NCBI GenBank assembly: GCA_963789495.1
Contig: CAWBLP010000009.1
Span: 128,739-192,738, forward strand
Reading direction: 5' to 3'
DNA: 64,000 nucleotides
From: CAWBLP01 sp963789495
GTDB taxonomy: Bacteria; Pseudomonadota; Alphaproteobacteria; Acetobacterales; Acetobacteraceae
In this document: positions 8,045 to 17,416 of the stretch, piece by piece
How positions within the stretch are numbered: the first letter of the stretch is position 1
Layout of the letters: every line of letters starts with the position of its first letter
Translations under genes and position numbers: made by a program
The notes under the pieces: generated by a model
Told to the model about the DNA's origin: nothing
Database searches by the model: none
The model's input: only the letters and a program-made list of their open reading frames with translations

Positions 8045-11000
8045 TCACCCGTTCGACCACGACCACCAATGCTGCTCAAATCGGTTGTCATTGAATGCGT
8101 CATAGACCGGCGGATCAACCAGATCGAATTCGGCACGGTGCCGTCCCGCCAACTGCCGCAGGCGTCGAAACCTGCCGTACATCCAACCTATGGCCCGCAA
8201 CTGCCCGGGATCCCGGCTGCCGGGATCGCGCCATAGTTCCAACGAGCGCATGACCTCGACCGTCGCCTCCATCTCGCGCAACGCGGCAGTTCCAACCGTA
8301 CCGGCATCGTCCCGACTGGCAAGATGCTGCGCCACACTATGCGCAAGATCGAAGTCGGTGCTCCAATGGCCACAGAATGCCTTGCGGTATCGCAGGCACG
8401 TCTTGAACAGGGCAACGGCATCTTCCACCGGACGCTTGCTGAGTGCGTAATCCATACCGCCCGGCGTGCGCCACAGGTACCAGGCGCGCAGATCTTCCAG
8501 TTCAGCGCGCGGCGACGCCGTGGTACGCTCTTCCGGATAGTTGTTGAAGACACCCAGCATCTTCGGCACATGCAGCGAACGAATGAACGGCAACAAGCGG
8601 TTCTTGAATTCGGTATCACCGGCCGCCCGGTAGCTGTCATCGTACCAGCCGAAACGATCATGCATGGACCGACGATACAGCCCGCCAACCCAGGACAGGT
8701 AGGTCGTGTCCAGATACACCAGATCCTGGCGATAGCCGATCCGATCGTAGGGCATGACATCAGAATCATAGATCCCGTCGTGATCCACATTGGTCACGAT
8801 GCTGTCGGCCATCACCCAGTCGACATCGCGATGATCGTCCAGTTTGCCCGCCAGGATACGCAATGCGTCGGGATGAAGCCCTTCATCGGCGCCCAGGAAG
8901 GCCAGATAGGGAGCCTGGGAGAGTCGAATGCCGCGGTTCCACGCGGCCTGGATGGTTTCCCGCTCCGCCGAGCGCGCGTATAGGACCGGCAGAGACCTGG
9001 CTGCCAGAAATGCCTTCAGGGCAGCGTATTCGTTCGCAGGGGAATTGCTGTCGATCAGAACGACTTCCACTGCGCCGGCTCGGGCAAGGCTCTGATTCGC
9101 CAGCATCGTCAGCAAGGTCGGCAGCTTATCGGCCGCGTTGTACAAGGAAACAATGACGCTCACGCGCGGATCGACGGAGCCGCGGAAATCCTCCCGCACG
9201 GCAAGAGGCAGGTCAGGCTTGGTCCGATTGCGGGACAGCGCGTCCTGCATCAGTGCGAGGCACCGGCTGTTTGTGTCCGCGGCAGTGCCGAACATGGCCT
9301 CGGCCGCCTCTGCCTCCGCGAGGTAACCCAGTTCCCTCAATGAGGACATTACGTAGGGAAGGTCGCCGCGCATGTCGCGGCCGAGCCATCTCATCGTGCG
9401 CAGCAGATAGGTTACGGCAACCAAGGTGTTCCCACGCCGCCGCTCAAGCTGCGCCATCTCACGGAACAGCGTCACACGATCGATCAGCCGGGTCGCCACG
9501 AGCGAGGACAGCCAACGCAACTTGGCGTCCACGTCCCGGGCAGAGCGCGGATGGTCAGTGAGGATCCGTCGATGGACGTCGGCGAGAGATCTTGCAGCCA
9601 CCAACTGAGAGATACTGCGCTGTGACAGGCCTGTACGGGACTCTATCTCGGACTTGACCAAGAAACGCGAATGCGGGTGATGCGGTCCACGCCGAACCAC
9701 GGTGAGGCCGGCGCGGACGGACTTTCGTACCGCGTGTGAGCGCTGCCGAAGGTCGGGCGGCAGTCGCTGCCAGATTTGGCGAAAAGGTATCCCGACGGCA
9801 CGTCGTGTCAGTCGATACGAGCCGCTCAGCAGACCCTTGGCCTGGTGCGTCACCGGGTTGGGCGCTGCCTGCACTTGCTCGACAGCGTTGGCCAGATCGC
9901 CCGCGATTTCAACCGCCGTCTGCCGTGCTTGCCTGTCGACTTGCGGCTCAGGCCGGTAGATATCCTGAAGTGACGCTTCGTCACGCTCCAACCTGCGACG
10001 GGTGATTTGCTCCAGAAGAGCGTCCCGATGCCGGTCGTAGTCTTTCAACACGGTCTCAACAGATGCCGCCGCCTGCCGGCTGCAATCAAGATCGGTAAGC
10101 AACCAAGGCAACTCTGGGAGATGCCGTGACAGCCAGTCCGCGATTCCTGCATGCGAGGAGGCAACGATGGGGCAACCTGCCATGATCGCCTCAAGCGACG
10201 CGAGATTGAACGTGTCGTAGCGCGATGGCAGCAGCAGCAGCGTGCGCGCCTGAAACAGCTCGGCGACCTTGGCGCGGGGCAATCCACCGATGATCTCGGG
10301 GTGCAGCCCGCGCAATCGCGCCATTGATTCGATCACCGGCAAAGATCCCGAGCCCGTCCGGTTCGGGCCGTCAGGGCCAATCAGCAGCAAGCGGTTATAG
10401 CTGGAAGGGTCCACGCACCAGGCGATATCAAGGAAAAGATCCGGACCTTTCCACTTCTCACGCCGGCCAAAGAACGCAAGGTCAGGAGAGCGTTGATCAC
10501 GTGGTGAGGCGTGGAGCTCCGGCCGAGCAACGATCCAAAGCGGGTCGAACAGGTTGATCTGACGGGGCGCGATCCGTTGCCACTGCTGCGAATAACGATG
10601 ACTGATCGCGTAGCGGGCATCCGCAACCCGGAACTGCAATCGCTCCTTGACGCGCAATTGCGCCAACACACGCTGCTGGTCGCCATCCGGCCAGCCCAGG
10701 CGAAACGCGCTGGACAGCGTTCCATGCATGGCGAGTGCGACAACACCGATCTGCACCCCCTCGGCAGCAAACGCAGGACGGATGAAAGCCCCAACCGGGC
10801 GGAAGTCCGGCACGTCCACAACGTCAAACGCAGTCGGCGCCCCAGCCTCTTTGGCCGACGCTGCAAAATTCCGGCAGAATACATAATCTCCCAGCATCCA
10901 TTGCAGGTCGCTCGAGACCCGCTCCGACCGGCCGGACCACATTTCCCTAAACGGAATAGCGATTGCGTTGGGCGGACGTGCCAGATCACGCGGCTCATCC

Positions 11001-11179
11001 CTGACAAAATAATAAAAAGTGTCGTCCGGCCGTTGCGAAATAATTTTCTGGTAGACAGTCTGGCCGCCACCGGTAGAACCGAATAGATCAAACTCAATAA
11101 TTAGAACGGCTTGCCCTCCGCGGGACCCGGGCGGCACCGGTGGCGATTTCACAATGCGGGTTTCAATCTGGTTCATCAT
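8045..11179 (-). CDS. Two-domain glycosyltransferase (GT4-like plus GT2-like)
   Basis: A 1,044-residue fusion. The first 420 residues resemble a GT-B retaining glycosyltransferase of family 4, with FFGRREKWKGPDLFL, LLLIGPDGPN and the nucleotide-binding end LLPSRYDTFNLASLEAIMAGCP. A basic helical linker (about 440-640) follows. Residues 670-870 are a GT-A family 2 domain (VSVIVSLYNAADKLPTLL, VLIDSNSP, YLAFLGADEGLHPDAL, where GAD stands at the DXD position). It is likely to add two different sugars in sequence at the cytoplasmic face of the membrane. The gene is transcribed away from the second large glycosyltransferase, with 256 bases between them that must hold both promoters. Confidence 0.85.
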   Translation of the reverse strand: MMNQIETRIVKSPPVPPGSRGGQAVLIIEFDLFGSTGGGQTVYQKIISQRPDDTFYYFVRDEPRDLARPPNAIAIPFREMWSGRSERVSSDLQWMLGDYVFCRNFAASAKEAGAPTAFDVVDVPDFRPVGAFIRPAFAAEGVQIGVVALAMHGTLSSAFRLGWPDGDQQRVLAQLRVKERLQFRVADARYAISHRYSQQWQRIAPRQINLFDPLWIVARPELHASPRDQRSPDLAFFGRREKWKGPDLFLDIAWCVDPSSYNRLLLIGPDGPNRTGSGSLPVIESMARLRGLHPEIIGGLPRAKVAELFQARTLLLLPSRYDTFNLASLEAIMAGCPIVASSHAGIADWLSRHLPELPWLLTDLDCSRQAAASVETVLKDYDRHRDALLEQITRRRLERDEASLQDIYRPEPQVDRQARQTAVEIAGDLANAVEQVQAAPNPVTHQAKGLLSGSYRLTRRAVGIPFRQIWQRLPPDLRQRSHAVRKSVRAGLTVVRRGPHHPHSRFLVKSEIESRTGLSQRSISQLVAARSLADVHRRILTDHPRSARDVDAKLRWLSSLVATRLIDRVTLFREMAQLERRRGNTLVAVTYLLRTMRWLGRDMRGDLPYVMSSLRELGYLAEAEAAEAMFGTAADTNSRCLALMQDALSRNRTKPDLPLAVREDFRGSVDPRVSVIVSLYNAADKLPTLLTMLANQSLARAGAVEVVLIDSNSPANEYAALKAFLAARSLPVLYARSAERETIQAAWNRGIRLSQAPYLAFLGADEGLHPDALRILAGKLDDHRDVDWVMADSIVTNVDHDGIYDSDVMPYDRIGYRQDLVYLDTTYLSWVGGLYRRSMHDRFGWYDDSYRAAGDTEFKNRLLPFIRSLHVPKMLGVFNNYPEERTTASPRAELEDLRAWYLWRTPGGMDYALSKRPVEDAVALFKTCLRYRKAFCGHWSTDFDLAHSVAQHLASRDDAGTVGTAALREMEATVEVMRSLELWRDPGSRDPGQLRAIGWMYGRFRRLRQLAGRHRAEFDLVDPPVYDAFNDNRFEQHWWSWSNG

Positions 11180-11435
11180 CTAGCCTTAAGAGTGCGGGCA
11201 GCTGCGTCTCAGCACAACGAGCAGATGTCAACACACGTCGCTTGGCTGACCCTAAAGGAATCCTGCCTGACTCAGATCAAGTAGCGTAACGCGCTTGATC
11301 ACGTTTTGGTCAGAAATGTCGCGCTGCTGTTCATAAATGATGGATCGTAGCAGCCTCACAATCAACCGTCCCGATCGAACAGCGCAACCCAATCTCTCTG
11401 CCGAGGTTGGATAACGAAGCCGTCTGACTGCCGTC

Positions 11436-13919
11436 ATGATTGACGGGCGCGCAGCGATTGATCAGAAGGACCGACCGGTTGCATCTCCACAGCACATGCC
11501 CTCCTCGAATCGCAAATCCACACCCGACCCATCCACCCCACCCGCAGATGCTTTCATCATCGACCCCAACCTGCAGACCGTGCTCGGCCACTATTTCGAG
11601 TACGACGCCGCGGTCGCACGCGGCTTGCGCGCGGTTGGCCAACATCCGGTTGTGCTGGCACACCGGTTCGTCGATCGCGACATTGTGGACCGGATCGATG
11701 CGCAACCCACTTTCCGGCACACGATCTGGCCGGATGACGGGCGCGCCGGCCGATGGCCGACAGCCAAGGCCAACCTTGCATTTCTAGTCGATCTGCTACG
11801 CGCGATCCGTCGCGAGCCGCGCGGGCGTCACGTGGTCTGCTTTGCCCACACCTTCATCAACCGGCAGTTCCTGGCGCTCGCCGTGCTGCCGCTGCTATTG
11901 TTCGGGCGCCGGAGCTATGCGTTCGTCTACCTGTTCCGCTATCAGGCAGGATTCTATCAAGGCCGCCTCGCCCGTCTCGGCTTCCGCCTGCTGGAAGCAC
12001 TCGCACGCTGGCGTTCAATCCGACTGGCGAGTGACAGCGACCGACTGGCCGCCGATCTGCAGCATCTGACGGGGCTGCCGGTGGAAGTGCTGCCGATTCC
12101 GCATGTTCCGCCGCCGGACGTGCCGCGTGCCAAAGCCGACCATGACCACCGCTGCCATTTTGTCAGCCTCGGCAATGCGCGCGACGAGAAGGGCATTCTC
12201 GAAATCCTCGACGCCATTCGCTGGCTGCGCGACAATAATCAACGCGATGGCTGCCGTTTCACCCTGCAATGCAATGACGCCGTTCCGGACATCGCCGCCG
12301 CGATCACGGCATTCCGTGACGAGCACGTTCCGGACTGCTGTCTGCTGTTCAACACTCTGCCGAGCGCGGCGTACTATGAGATTCTGTGGCAGGCGGATGT
12401 GGTGCTGCTGCCGTACTGGTCGAGCATCTACGCCAGCCGAACCTCCGGTGTGTTCATGGAGGCGCTCTCGGCGGGGAAGCCGGTCATCGCCTCGGACAGT
12501 ACGTGGATGGCCGCCCAGCTGGCGAACCACGGTGCCGGCCTGGTGTGCCGGGAACGTGATCCTGTCTCGCTCGCGCAGACGATGCGGGCTGCGCGTGATC
12601 AGTGCGCCGAGCTGACCGCGCGCGCGCAGGCGCGGTCTGGCGAATGGCTCGCCACCCATAACCCGACGACACTGGCGGAACGGCTGATGCAGCGACGCGC
12701 TACCGACCTGGTGCGCCATATCGCGCTGCTGTATCCGTGGTCGGACATCGCCGCCCCGCAAGGCGGGGCCGGGCGACGTTGCAGTCTTTTGCTCGAGTTC
12801 CTGCGCACGCAGTCGGTGGAGATAGCTGTCCTGAGCGGTGGCGACGCACCGACCAGACGCGCCGATACCGTCACATTCGAAACCATCGGCTCCTCCAGCC
12901 GGCCGCTGCAGGCGACCCGCCTGCTGCTGCGCGCCGTGCTGCGGCTGCGCTACGGAAAGGCCGGACGCGCACTGGAATGGCTGGTCTGGGAATTCCTGCG
13001 GCCTCGGCTCGACCTGAGGTTACGCCGCCAACTCGGCCGCGTCGTCGCGAACACCGACGTCGTGCTGCTGGAATACCCGTTCTGGGCCTCGGTGGTTGTC
13101 CCCGCCGCGCACCGCGCCGGACGCCGCGTCGTCATCACTGCGCATGACATCCTGTCAGACCAGGCCGTCGGCGTGCCGCCGCTGCACCGTTTGCTCTGGC
13201 GATGGGAACGCCAGGCGCTGCTCGCCGCGGATGCTGTCGTCGCGGTCTCCTCCACCGATGTCGCGCGGCTGGCGGAGCACGGCATCGCCGCGGAGCTCGC
13301 CCCAAATCCGGCCGACGTGCAGGCATTCGCCTCCCTGTCACGCGCGCCGGCGGCGGAGATCGCGGACGCAGCGCGCCGGCTCGATCTGCCGTTCCGGAAG
13401 ATCGCGTTGTTCGTCGGCAGCCGGCACCCACCGAACCTCGTCGCCGTCGACCACCTCCACGACATCGCGGCGGAACTGGCCGCACGGCCGGATGCGGGGG
13501 ATATCGGCATCGTCGTCGCCGGCAGTTGCGCGGAACAGCAGCGATCCGCCCACTTCGCCGCGCTCGGCCAGGTCGACGAACCGCTCCTGCTGGAGCTGTA
13601 CCGCATCGCCGCCGCCGCCATCATTCCGCTGGCATCCGGAACCGGCTCATCGCTGAAGACCGTCGAAGCCATGGCAGCCGGAATGCCGGTCCTCGGCACG
13701 CCGGTCGCATTTCGTGGCCTGGAAATCGAGGATGGCGACACGGCGCTGATCGAGCCGGAATTCAACCGGTTTGCGGCCCGCCTCGTCAGTCTGCTGCATG
13801 ACGAAGCCTCATGTGCACGCATCGGCGAGGCCGCCCGCCAGTTTGCCGCGCAATTCGACTACCGCCTGTGCTTCCAACCCTATCTGCCGCTGCTCGGCCT
13901 GGCCGCGCACGAAAAATGA
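11436..13919 (+). CDS. Tandem glycosyltransferase (two GT4-like modules)
   Basis: An 827-residue protein made of two GT-B modules. The first (about 35-410) ends with the nucleotide-sugar site SGVFMEALSAGKPVIASDS. The second (about 430-820) has EYPFWASVVVPAAHRAGRRV, VVAVSSTDVARLAEHG and the site IPLASGTGSSLKTVEAMAAGMP. The start is uncertain: ATG 11436 opens the frame, but ATG 11496 (MPSSNRKS) would remove a low-complexity leader and neither has a clear ribosome site. The gene is divergent from the GT4-GT2 fusion and ends ten bases from the convergent SDR gene. A double-GT protein can build a disaccharide unit; donors and acceptors are unknown. Confidence 0.83.
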   Translation: MIDGRAAIDQKDRPVASPQHMPSSNRKSTPDPSTPPADAFIIDPNLQTVLGHYFEYDAAVARGLRAVGQHPVVLAHRFVDRDIVDRIDAQPTFRHTIWPDDGRAGRWPTAKANLAFLVDLLRAIRREPRGRHVVCFAHTFINRQFLALAVLPLLLFGRRSYAFVYLFRYQAGFYQGRLARLGFRLLEALARWRSIRLASDSDRLAADLQHLTGLPVEVLPIPHVPPPDVPRAKADHDHRCHFVSLGNARDEKGILEILDAIRWLRDNNQRDGCRFTLQCNDAVPDIAAAITAFRDEHVPDCCLLFNTLPSAAYYEILWQADVVLLPYWSSIYASRTSGVFMEALSAGKPVIASDSTWMAAQLANHGAGLVCRERDPVSLAQTMRAARDQCAELTARAQARSGEWLATHNPTTLAERLMQRRATDLVRHIALLYPWSDIAAPQGGAGRRCSLLLEFLRTQSVEIAVLSGGDAPTRRADTVTFETIGSSSRPLQATRLLLRAVLRLRYGKAGRALEWLVWEFLRPRLDLRLRRQLGRVVANTDVVLLEYPFWASVVVPAAHRAGRRVVITAHDILSDQAVGVPPLHRLLWRWERQALLAADAVVAVSSTDVARLAEHGIAAELAPNPADVQAFASLSRAPAAEIADAARRLDLPFRKIALFVGSRHPPNLVAVDHLHDIAAELAARPDAGDIGIVVAGSCAEQQRSAHFAALGQVDEPLLLELYRIAAAAIIPLASGTGSSLKTVEAMAAGMPVLGTPVAFRGLEIEDGDTALIEPEFNRFAARLVSLLHDEASCARIGEAARQFAAQFDYRLCFQPYLPLLGLAAHEK

Positions 13920-13929
13920 CGACGCCCGC

Positions 13930-14676
13930 TCAGTACATCACATCGCCGCCATTCGGCGACAGGCAGGCCCCGACATAGAACCCGCCCTCCGGCCCGGCCA
14001 GCAGCAGCGCGGTCGCGGCGATTTCCTCCGGCCGGCCGAAACGTCCCACCGGCAACGCATCGATGAAGGCCTGGCGGTCGGCCGGCTCCATCGTCGCGGT
14101 CAGATCGGTATCGATCGGACCCGGCGCGATCGCGTTCACCCGCACGCCCTTCGGTGCGGCCTCCCACGCCAGAGCGCGGGTGAAGCCGATGATCGCCGCC
14201 TTGGCCGCGGAATACACCGAGGCATTCACCGCGCCCTTCAATCCGCGCTGCGAGGCGACGTTGATGATGCAGCCGCGTCCGCGCGACACCATCGCCGGAT
14301 AGACCGCCTGCGCCATGAAGAACATGCCCTTCAGATGGACATCCACCAGGCGGTCGAATTCCGCTTCGGTATACGCCTCGAACGGTTTGCGGATGTTCAT
14401 TCCGGCATTGTTGAACAGGATGTCGACGCGACCGAAGGTGGCGGCTGCTTCGGTCGCGAAGGCGCGGGTGGCGGCGATGTCGGCCACGTCCAGCGAACGG
14501 TGCAAGGCGCGGCGGCCGAGTGCGGTGATTTCGGCGGCGGTCGCTGCGGCTTTGGCGCCGTCGTCCAGATGGCAAAACGCAACGTCCGCGCCTTCGGCAG
14601 CGAAGGCCAATGCCGTCGCCCGTCCGATCCCGCGGGAGCCGCCTGTGACCAGTGCGATCTGTCCTGAAAGTTTCAC
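13930..14676 (-). CDS. SDR-family NAD(P)-dependent oxidoreductase
   Basis: A 248-residue classical short-chain dehydrogenase. It has the cofactor motif TGGSRGIGRA near the N-terminus, NNAGMN, the catalytic Ser in INVASQRG, YSAAKAA (Tyr-x-x-x-Lys) and the IAPGPIDTD loop. The start is GTG 14676, which overlaps the stop of the upstream DUF2332 gene in a GTGA arrangement; the frame is open to 14841 but that extension lies inside DUF2332. FabG-like alcohol or ketoacyl reductases have this layout, and the substrate cannot be read from sequence alone. It is coupled to and probably co-transcribed with the DUF2332 gene. Confidence 0.87.
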   Translation of the reverse strand: MKLSGQIALVTGGSRGIGRATALAFAAEGADVAFCHLDDGAKAAATAAEITALGRRALHRSLDVADIAATRAFATEAAATFGRVDILFNNAGMNIRKPFEAYTEAEFDRLVDVHLKGMFFMAQAVYPAMVSRGRGCIINVASQRGLKGAVNASVYSAAKAAIIGFTRALAWEAAPKGVRVNAIAPGPIDTDLTATMEPADRQAFIDALPVGRFGRPEEIAATALLLAGPEGGFYVGACLSPNGGDVMY

Positions 14677-15650
14677 GTGAAAACATCCTCCGGTTGCAGT
14701 CCTTGTATCCAGGCGCCGTGCGGCTGGGTCCATGCCACCGGAACGCCGTCCACCGCCAGCAGGAACGCGCCCACCGGCCCCGGCCGGCGCAGGCGTGCGG
14801 CGATGGCCGGGAATACGCCGGGCAATTCGTTGCTGACCCACACGGCGCCAAGCGCGCGAACCGCATCGACGAAGCGGGTGCGCGCCGCCGGTTCGGCAAT
14901 GTAGGCCAGCACGGCACTATGGAACACGACCAGCGTCGCCCCCGCCGGAGCGGAGGCCGCAACGCGTGCCAGATCGGTCAGCAGATCGCCCTCCGTCACA
15001 GGCGGCGGTTCGGCCCGTGCGATCGCCAGCGCGGCACGCAAACGCTGCAGACGCTCCCTGTGCTCAGGCCACACCAGCGTTTCCAGCCAGGCGCAGTGTT
15101 CGGCGTTGCGCACATCCACCGGCGCCAGGTCCAGCCCGGCCCGCCACACCACCTCCGGCAGGCGCGTCGGCAGCGGCATCGGCGCAGATGCGTCGCAGGC
15201 AAACACCGGCGCATCCGGCGTTGGCGGAGCCAGCCGGTGCGTGCCATAGGCATAGCCGTAGCGGTCCGGCTGCAGGCACAGACCGGCAGAGGCCCCCACT
15301 TCCAGCAGCGCCAATGGCGGCTTGAGCTGTGCCAGCACCGGCAGCAGCGTGGCGCAACGCGCCGGCTCGTTGGTCTGCGTCCGGCGGGACTGCATCACCG
15401 CGCGAACCGAAACCGCCTGCGCCTGCAAGGCCACGCGACACTCCGGCCAATCCTGCGGCGTGCCGCACACATGCCGAATCGCGGCAAACAGCAGGTTCGG
15501 CTGCTGCCGGTCCGCCGGCAGTGTCGCCAGGAATCCCAGCGCCCCGGCATCCGACGCGACACCCCGCGCCAGCGCGGCATAAAGCGGCGAATGCCCATCC
15601 GCCTCACGTTCGGCAAAGCGCAGGTAGCGTGCGGCGATCGGATCTGTCAT
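14673..15650 (-). CDS. DUF2332 domain-containing protein
   Basis: A 325-residue protein with the features of DUF2332: an N-terminal block AARYLRFAEREADGHSPLYAAL, a glycine-rich LLEVGASAGLCLQPDRYGY motif, and a C-terminal GAVWVSNELPGVFP. The LLEVGASAGL segment resembles a SAM- or nucleotide-binding loop, so a methyltransferase-like fold is possible, but I know of no established function. It is read divergently from panC with 60 bases between the starts, and its stop overlaps the SDR start (GTGA). The family call is good and the role is unknown. Confidence 0.8.
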   Translation of the reverse strand: MTDPIAARYLRFAEREADGHSPLYAALARGVASDAGALGFLATLPADRQQPNLLFAAIRHVCGTPQDWPECRVALQAQAVSVRAVMQSRRTQTNEPARCATLLPVLAQLKPPLALLEVGASAGLCLQPDRYGYAYGTHRLAPPTPDAPVFACDASAPMPLPTRLPEVVWRAGLDLAPVDVRNAEHCAWLETLVWPEHRERLQRLRAALAIARAEPPPVTEGDLLTDLARVAASAPAGATLVVFHSAVLAYIAEPAARTRFVDAVRALGAVWVSNELPGVFPAIAARLRRPGPVGAFLLAVDGVPVAWTQPHGAWIQGLQPEDVFT

Positions 15651-15710
15651 GCGGCCCTGTCCCGGGCGGCCATGTTGCCTGCCGCGGACCGAGGGGCCAA
15701 GTTCCCCACC

Positions 15711-16553
15711 ATGCAGATCGTCCAGACCCTGTCAGAGCTTCGCACTGCCACCGCCGCCTTGCGCGCCGAACGCGGCAGCCTGTCGCTGGTGCCGACGATG
15801 GGTGCGCTGCATGCCGGACACGGCGCGCTGGTGGCGGACGCAGCGGCATCGGGCGGCGGCGTCGCGACCTCGATCTTCGTCAATCCGCTGCAGTTCGGCC
15901 CGCAGGAAGACCTGTCCCGTTATCCGCGCGACGAGGCCGGCGACCTGGCGAAGCTCGAATCCTGGGGCTGCGATCTGGTGTGGATGCCGGATGTCGCGAC
16001 GATGTATCCGCCGGGCGAGGCCACCACGATCAGCCTGACCGGCCCGGCCGAGGGCTGGGAAGGCGACGCGCGCCCCGGCCATTTCCGCGGCGTGGCGACG
16101 GTCTGCGCCAAGCTGTTCGGCCAGGTGCGCCCGGATCGTGCCTATTTCGGCGAGAAGGACTGGCAGCAATTCCAGGTGATCCGCCGCATGGTTGCCGACC
16201 TGCTGCTGCCGCTGGAGATCGTTGGCGTGACGACGGTGCGGGAGCCGGACGGGCTCGCGCTGTCATCGCGCAACCGGTTCCTGGCGGAGGCCGAACGGGC
16301 ACGCGCGCCGCGTCTCTATGCGGTGATGCAGGCGATCGCCCCGATCCTGGCAGCGGGCGGTCCGTGCGAGCAGGTGCTGGAGGCGGCGCGGCGCGACCTG
16401 ACACATGACGGCTTCGGCGTGGACTACCTGGCGCTGGTGGATGGTCCGACGCTGCACGCATTGCCGGCAACGCGGTCCGGCGCCAGGCTGATCGCCGCGG
16501 CGCGGCTGGGAAGTGTGCGGTTGCTGGACAATATGGCAGTCGATGGGCGGTAG
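15711..16553 (+). CDS. panC: Pantoate--beta-alanine ligase
   Basis: Joins pantoate and beta-alanine using ATP to make pantothenate, the precursor of coenzyme A, in the cytoplasm. The 280-residue length is normal for PanC. Visible motifs are PTMGALHAGH (the HIGH-like ATP motif), SIFVNPLQFGPQEDLSRYPR, GHFRGVATVCAKLF, the FGEKDWQQFQVIRRM block and the KMSKS-like LALSSRNRFL. The reading frame is open far upstream, but ATG 15711 (MQIVQTLSELR) gives the family N-terminus. No panB is present in the window. It is divergent from DUF2332 and ends just before a broken hypothetical gene on the other strand. Confidence 0.95.
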   Translation: MQIVQTLSELRTATAALRAERGSLSLVPTMGALHAGHGALVADAAASGGGVATSIFVNPLQFGPQEDLSRYPRDEAGDLAKLESWGCDLVWMPDVATMYPPGEATTISLTGPAEGWEGDARPGHFRGVATVCAKLFGQVRPDRAYFGEKDWQQFQVIRRMVADLLLPLEIVGVTTVREPDGLALSSRNRFLAEAERARAPRLYAVMQAIAPILAAGGPCEQVLEAARRDLTHDGFGVDYLALVDGPTLHALPATRSGARLIAAARLGSVRLLDNMAVDGR

Positions 16554-16565
16554 CGGACCGCGCCG

Positions 16566-16902
16566 CTACCACACGGTCGGCTGGATCTCGGTTGTCGCGT
16601 CTGCCGCCGCCGGGCGGATCATGTCCAACGCGTCGGACAGCGTGGCGAACCGGCCGGGAACACCGGCGGTCGGCTGAATCGAGAATCGCGTCGCCGATGC
16701 GGCACAGGGTCCATCGATTGGCGGTGTGGCGTTCGGCGACCACCACCATTTCGTCGCAGGCGATGCCATCGATGGCATTGGCCAGGTCGATCTCGATGGA
16801 CAGGCCGTGGAACTCACACCAGGCACCCAGCAACACCAGGTCGGCGACCACGAACGCGGTCGCCACAGTGTGGCCGGGGCGTTCAAGAGCGAGGACTTCC
16901 AT
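16566..16902 (-). pseudogene. Small hypothetical protein gene, frameshifted
   Basis: On the minus strand an ATG at 16902, with GGAG nine bases upstream, opens a convincing protein: MEVLALERPGHTVATAFVVA, continuing through GAWCEFHGLSIEIDLANAID and CDEMVVVAERHTANRWTL. Near 16,680 the coding signal jumps to another frame, which continues PTAGVPGRFATLSDALDMIR and ends TTEIQPTVW. Joined by one single-base change, the two pieces give about 111 residues. I do not recognise a function. The joined product reads as one smooth small globular protein, so either a sequencing error or a very recent mutation is likely. Nothing else in this stretch looks coding on the other strand. Confidence 0.5.
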
Positions 16903-17416
16903 GGGCGTGGCTCCGATAGGTCGTTGCGGTGCGAACGCAATGCACCATGGGCGGCGCGCGGCGAAAATCCGGAATGTTCCGTACGGGATTTCGTTACCAT
17001 CCGGCGGTGGGGTCGGTGCTCGGCTCGCAGCGATCCGGAACCTAAGGGAGGCGGCTGCCCGGACGCTGTGAGGTGCGTCACTGCGCACGCGGATCTGCAG
17101 ATGATTTTCGGCCACGGTCACCTTTGTACCCATCGTCCCGCCGGTCGTCTCCACCCATGCTTGGTCTGACTGGTATGGGGCTGTCCTCGCGGTGGCCAGC
17201 CTGCGCCCGTCAGCCGTCACCAGGGCGGAACGGCGGCGATCTGAGGCACGACCGAACCGCGCGGAACACCCGCCTCGGGTGTTCACGGCGCCGCCAGATC
17301 CAGTCGAGCGCAGCTTCAAGGACGACCAGTGGTTGATCAGATGCCGCAACTTGCAATTGCAGTGGCCGTTGTGCCTTACTCGAACATTCACCAAGTGATA
17401 TGGGCACGAGGCAATA
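16903..17416. other. Intergenic stretch, no clear gene
   Basis: About 510 bases without a convincing gene on either strand. Open frames here (for example the minus-strand extension up to 17526) have the Arg-, Ser- and Pro-rich composition of shadow frames. Base composition becomes more A/T-rich from about 17,330, just upstream of the next gene, which suggests promoter sequence, but I see no pair of elements good enough to name. Confidence 0.4.

Noticed and set aside
14652..15710. Upstream extension of the panC frame
   Set aside because: The extension is antisense to DUF2332 and Arg/Gln-rich; PanC homology begins exactly at ATG 15711.
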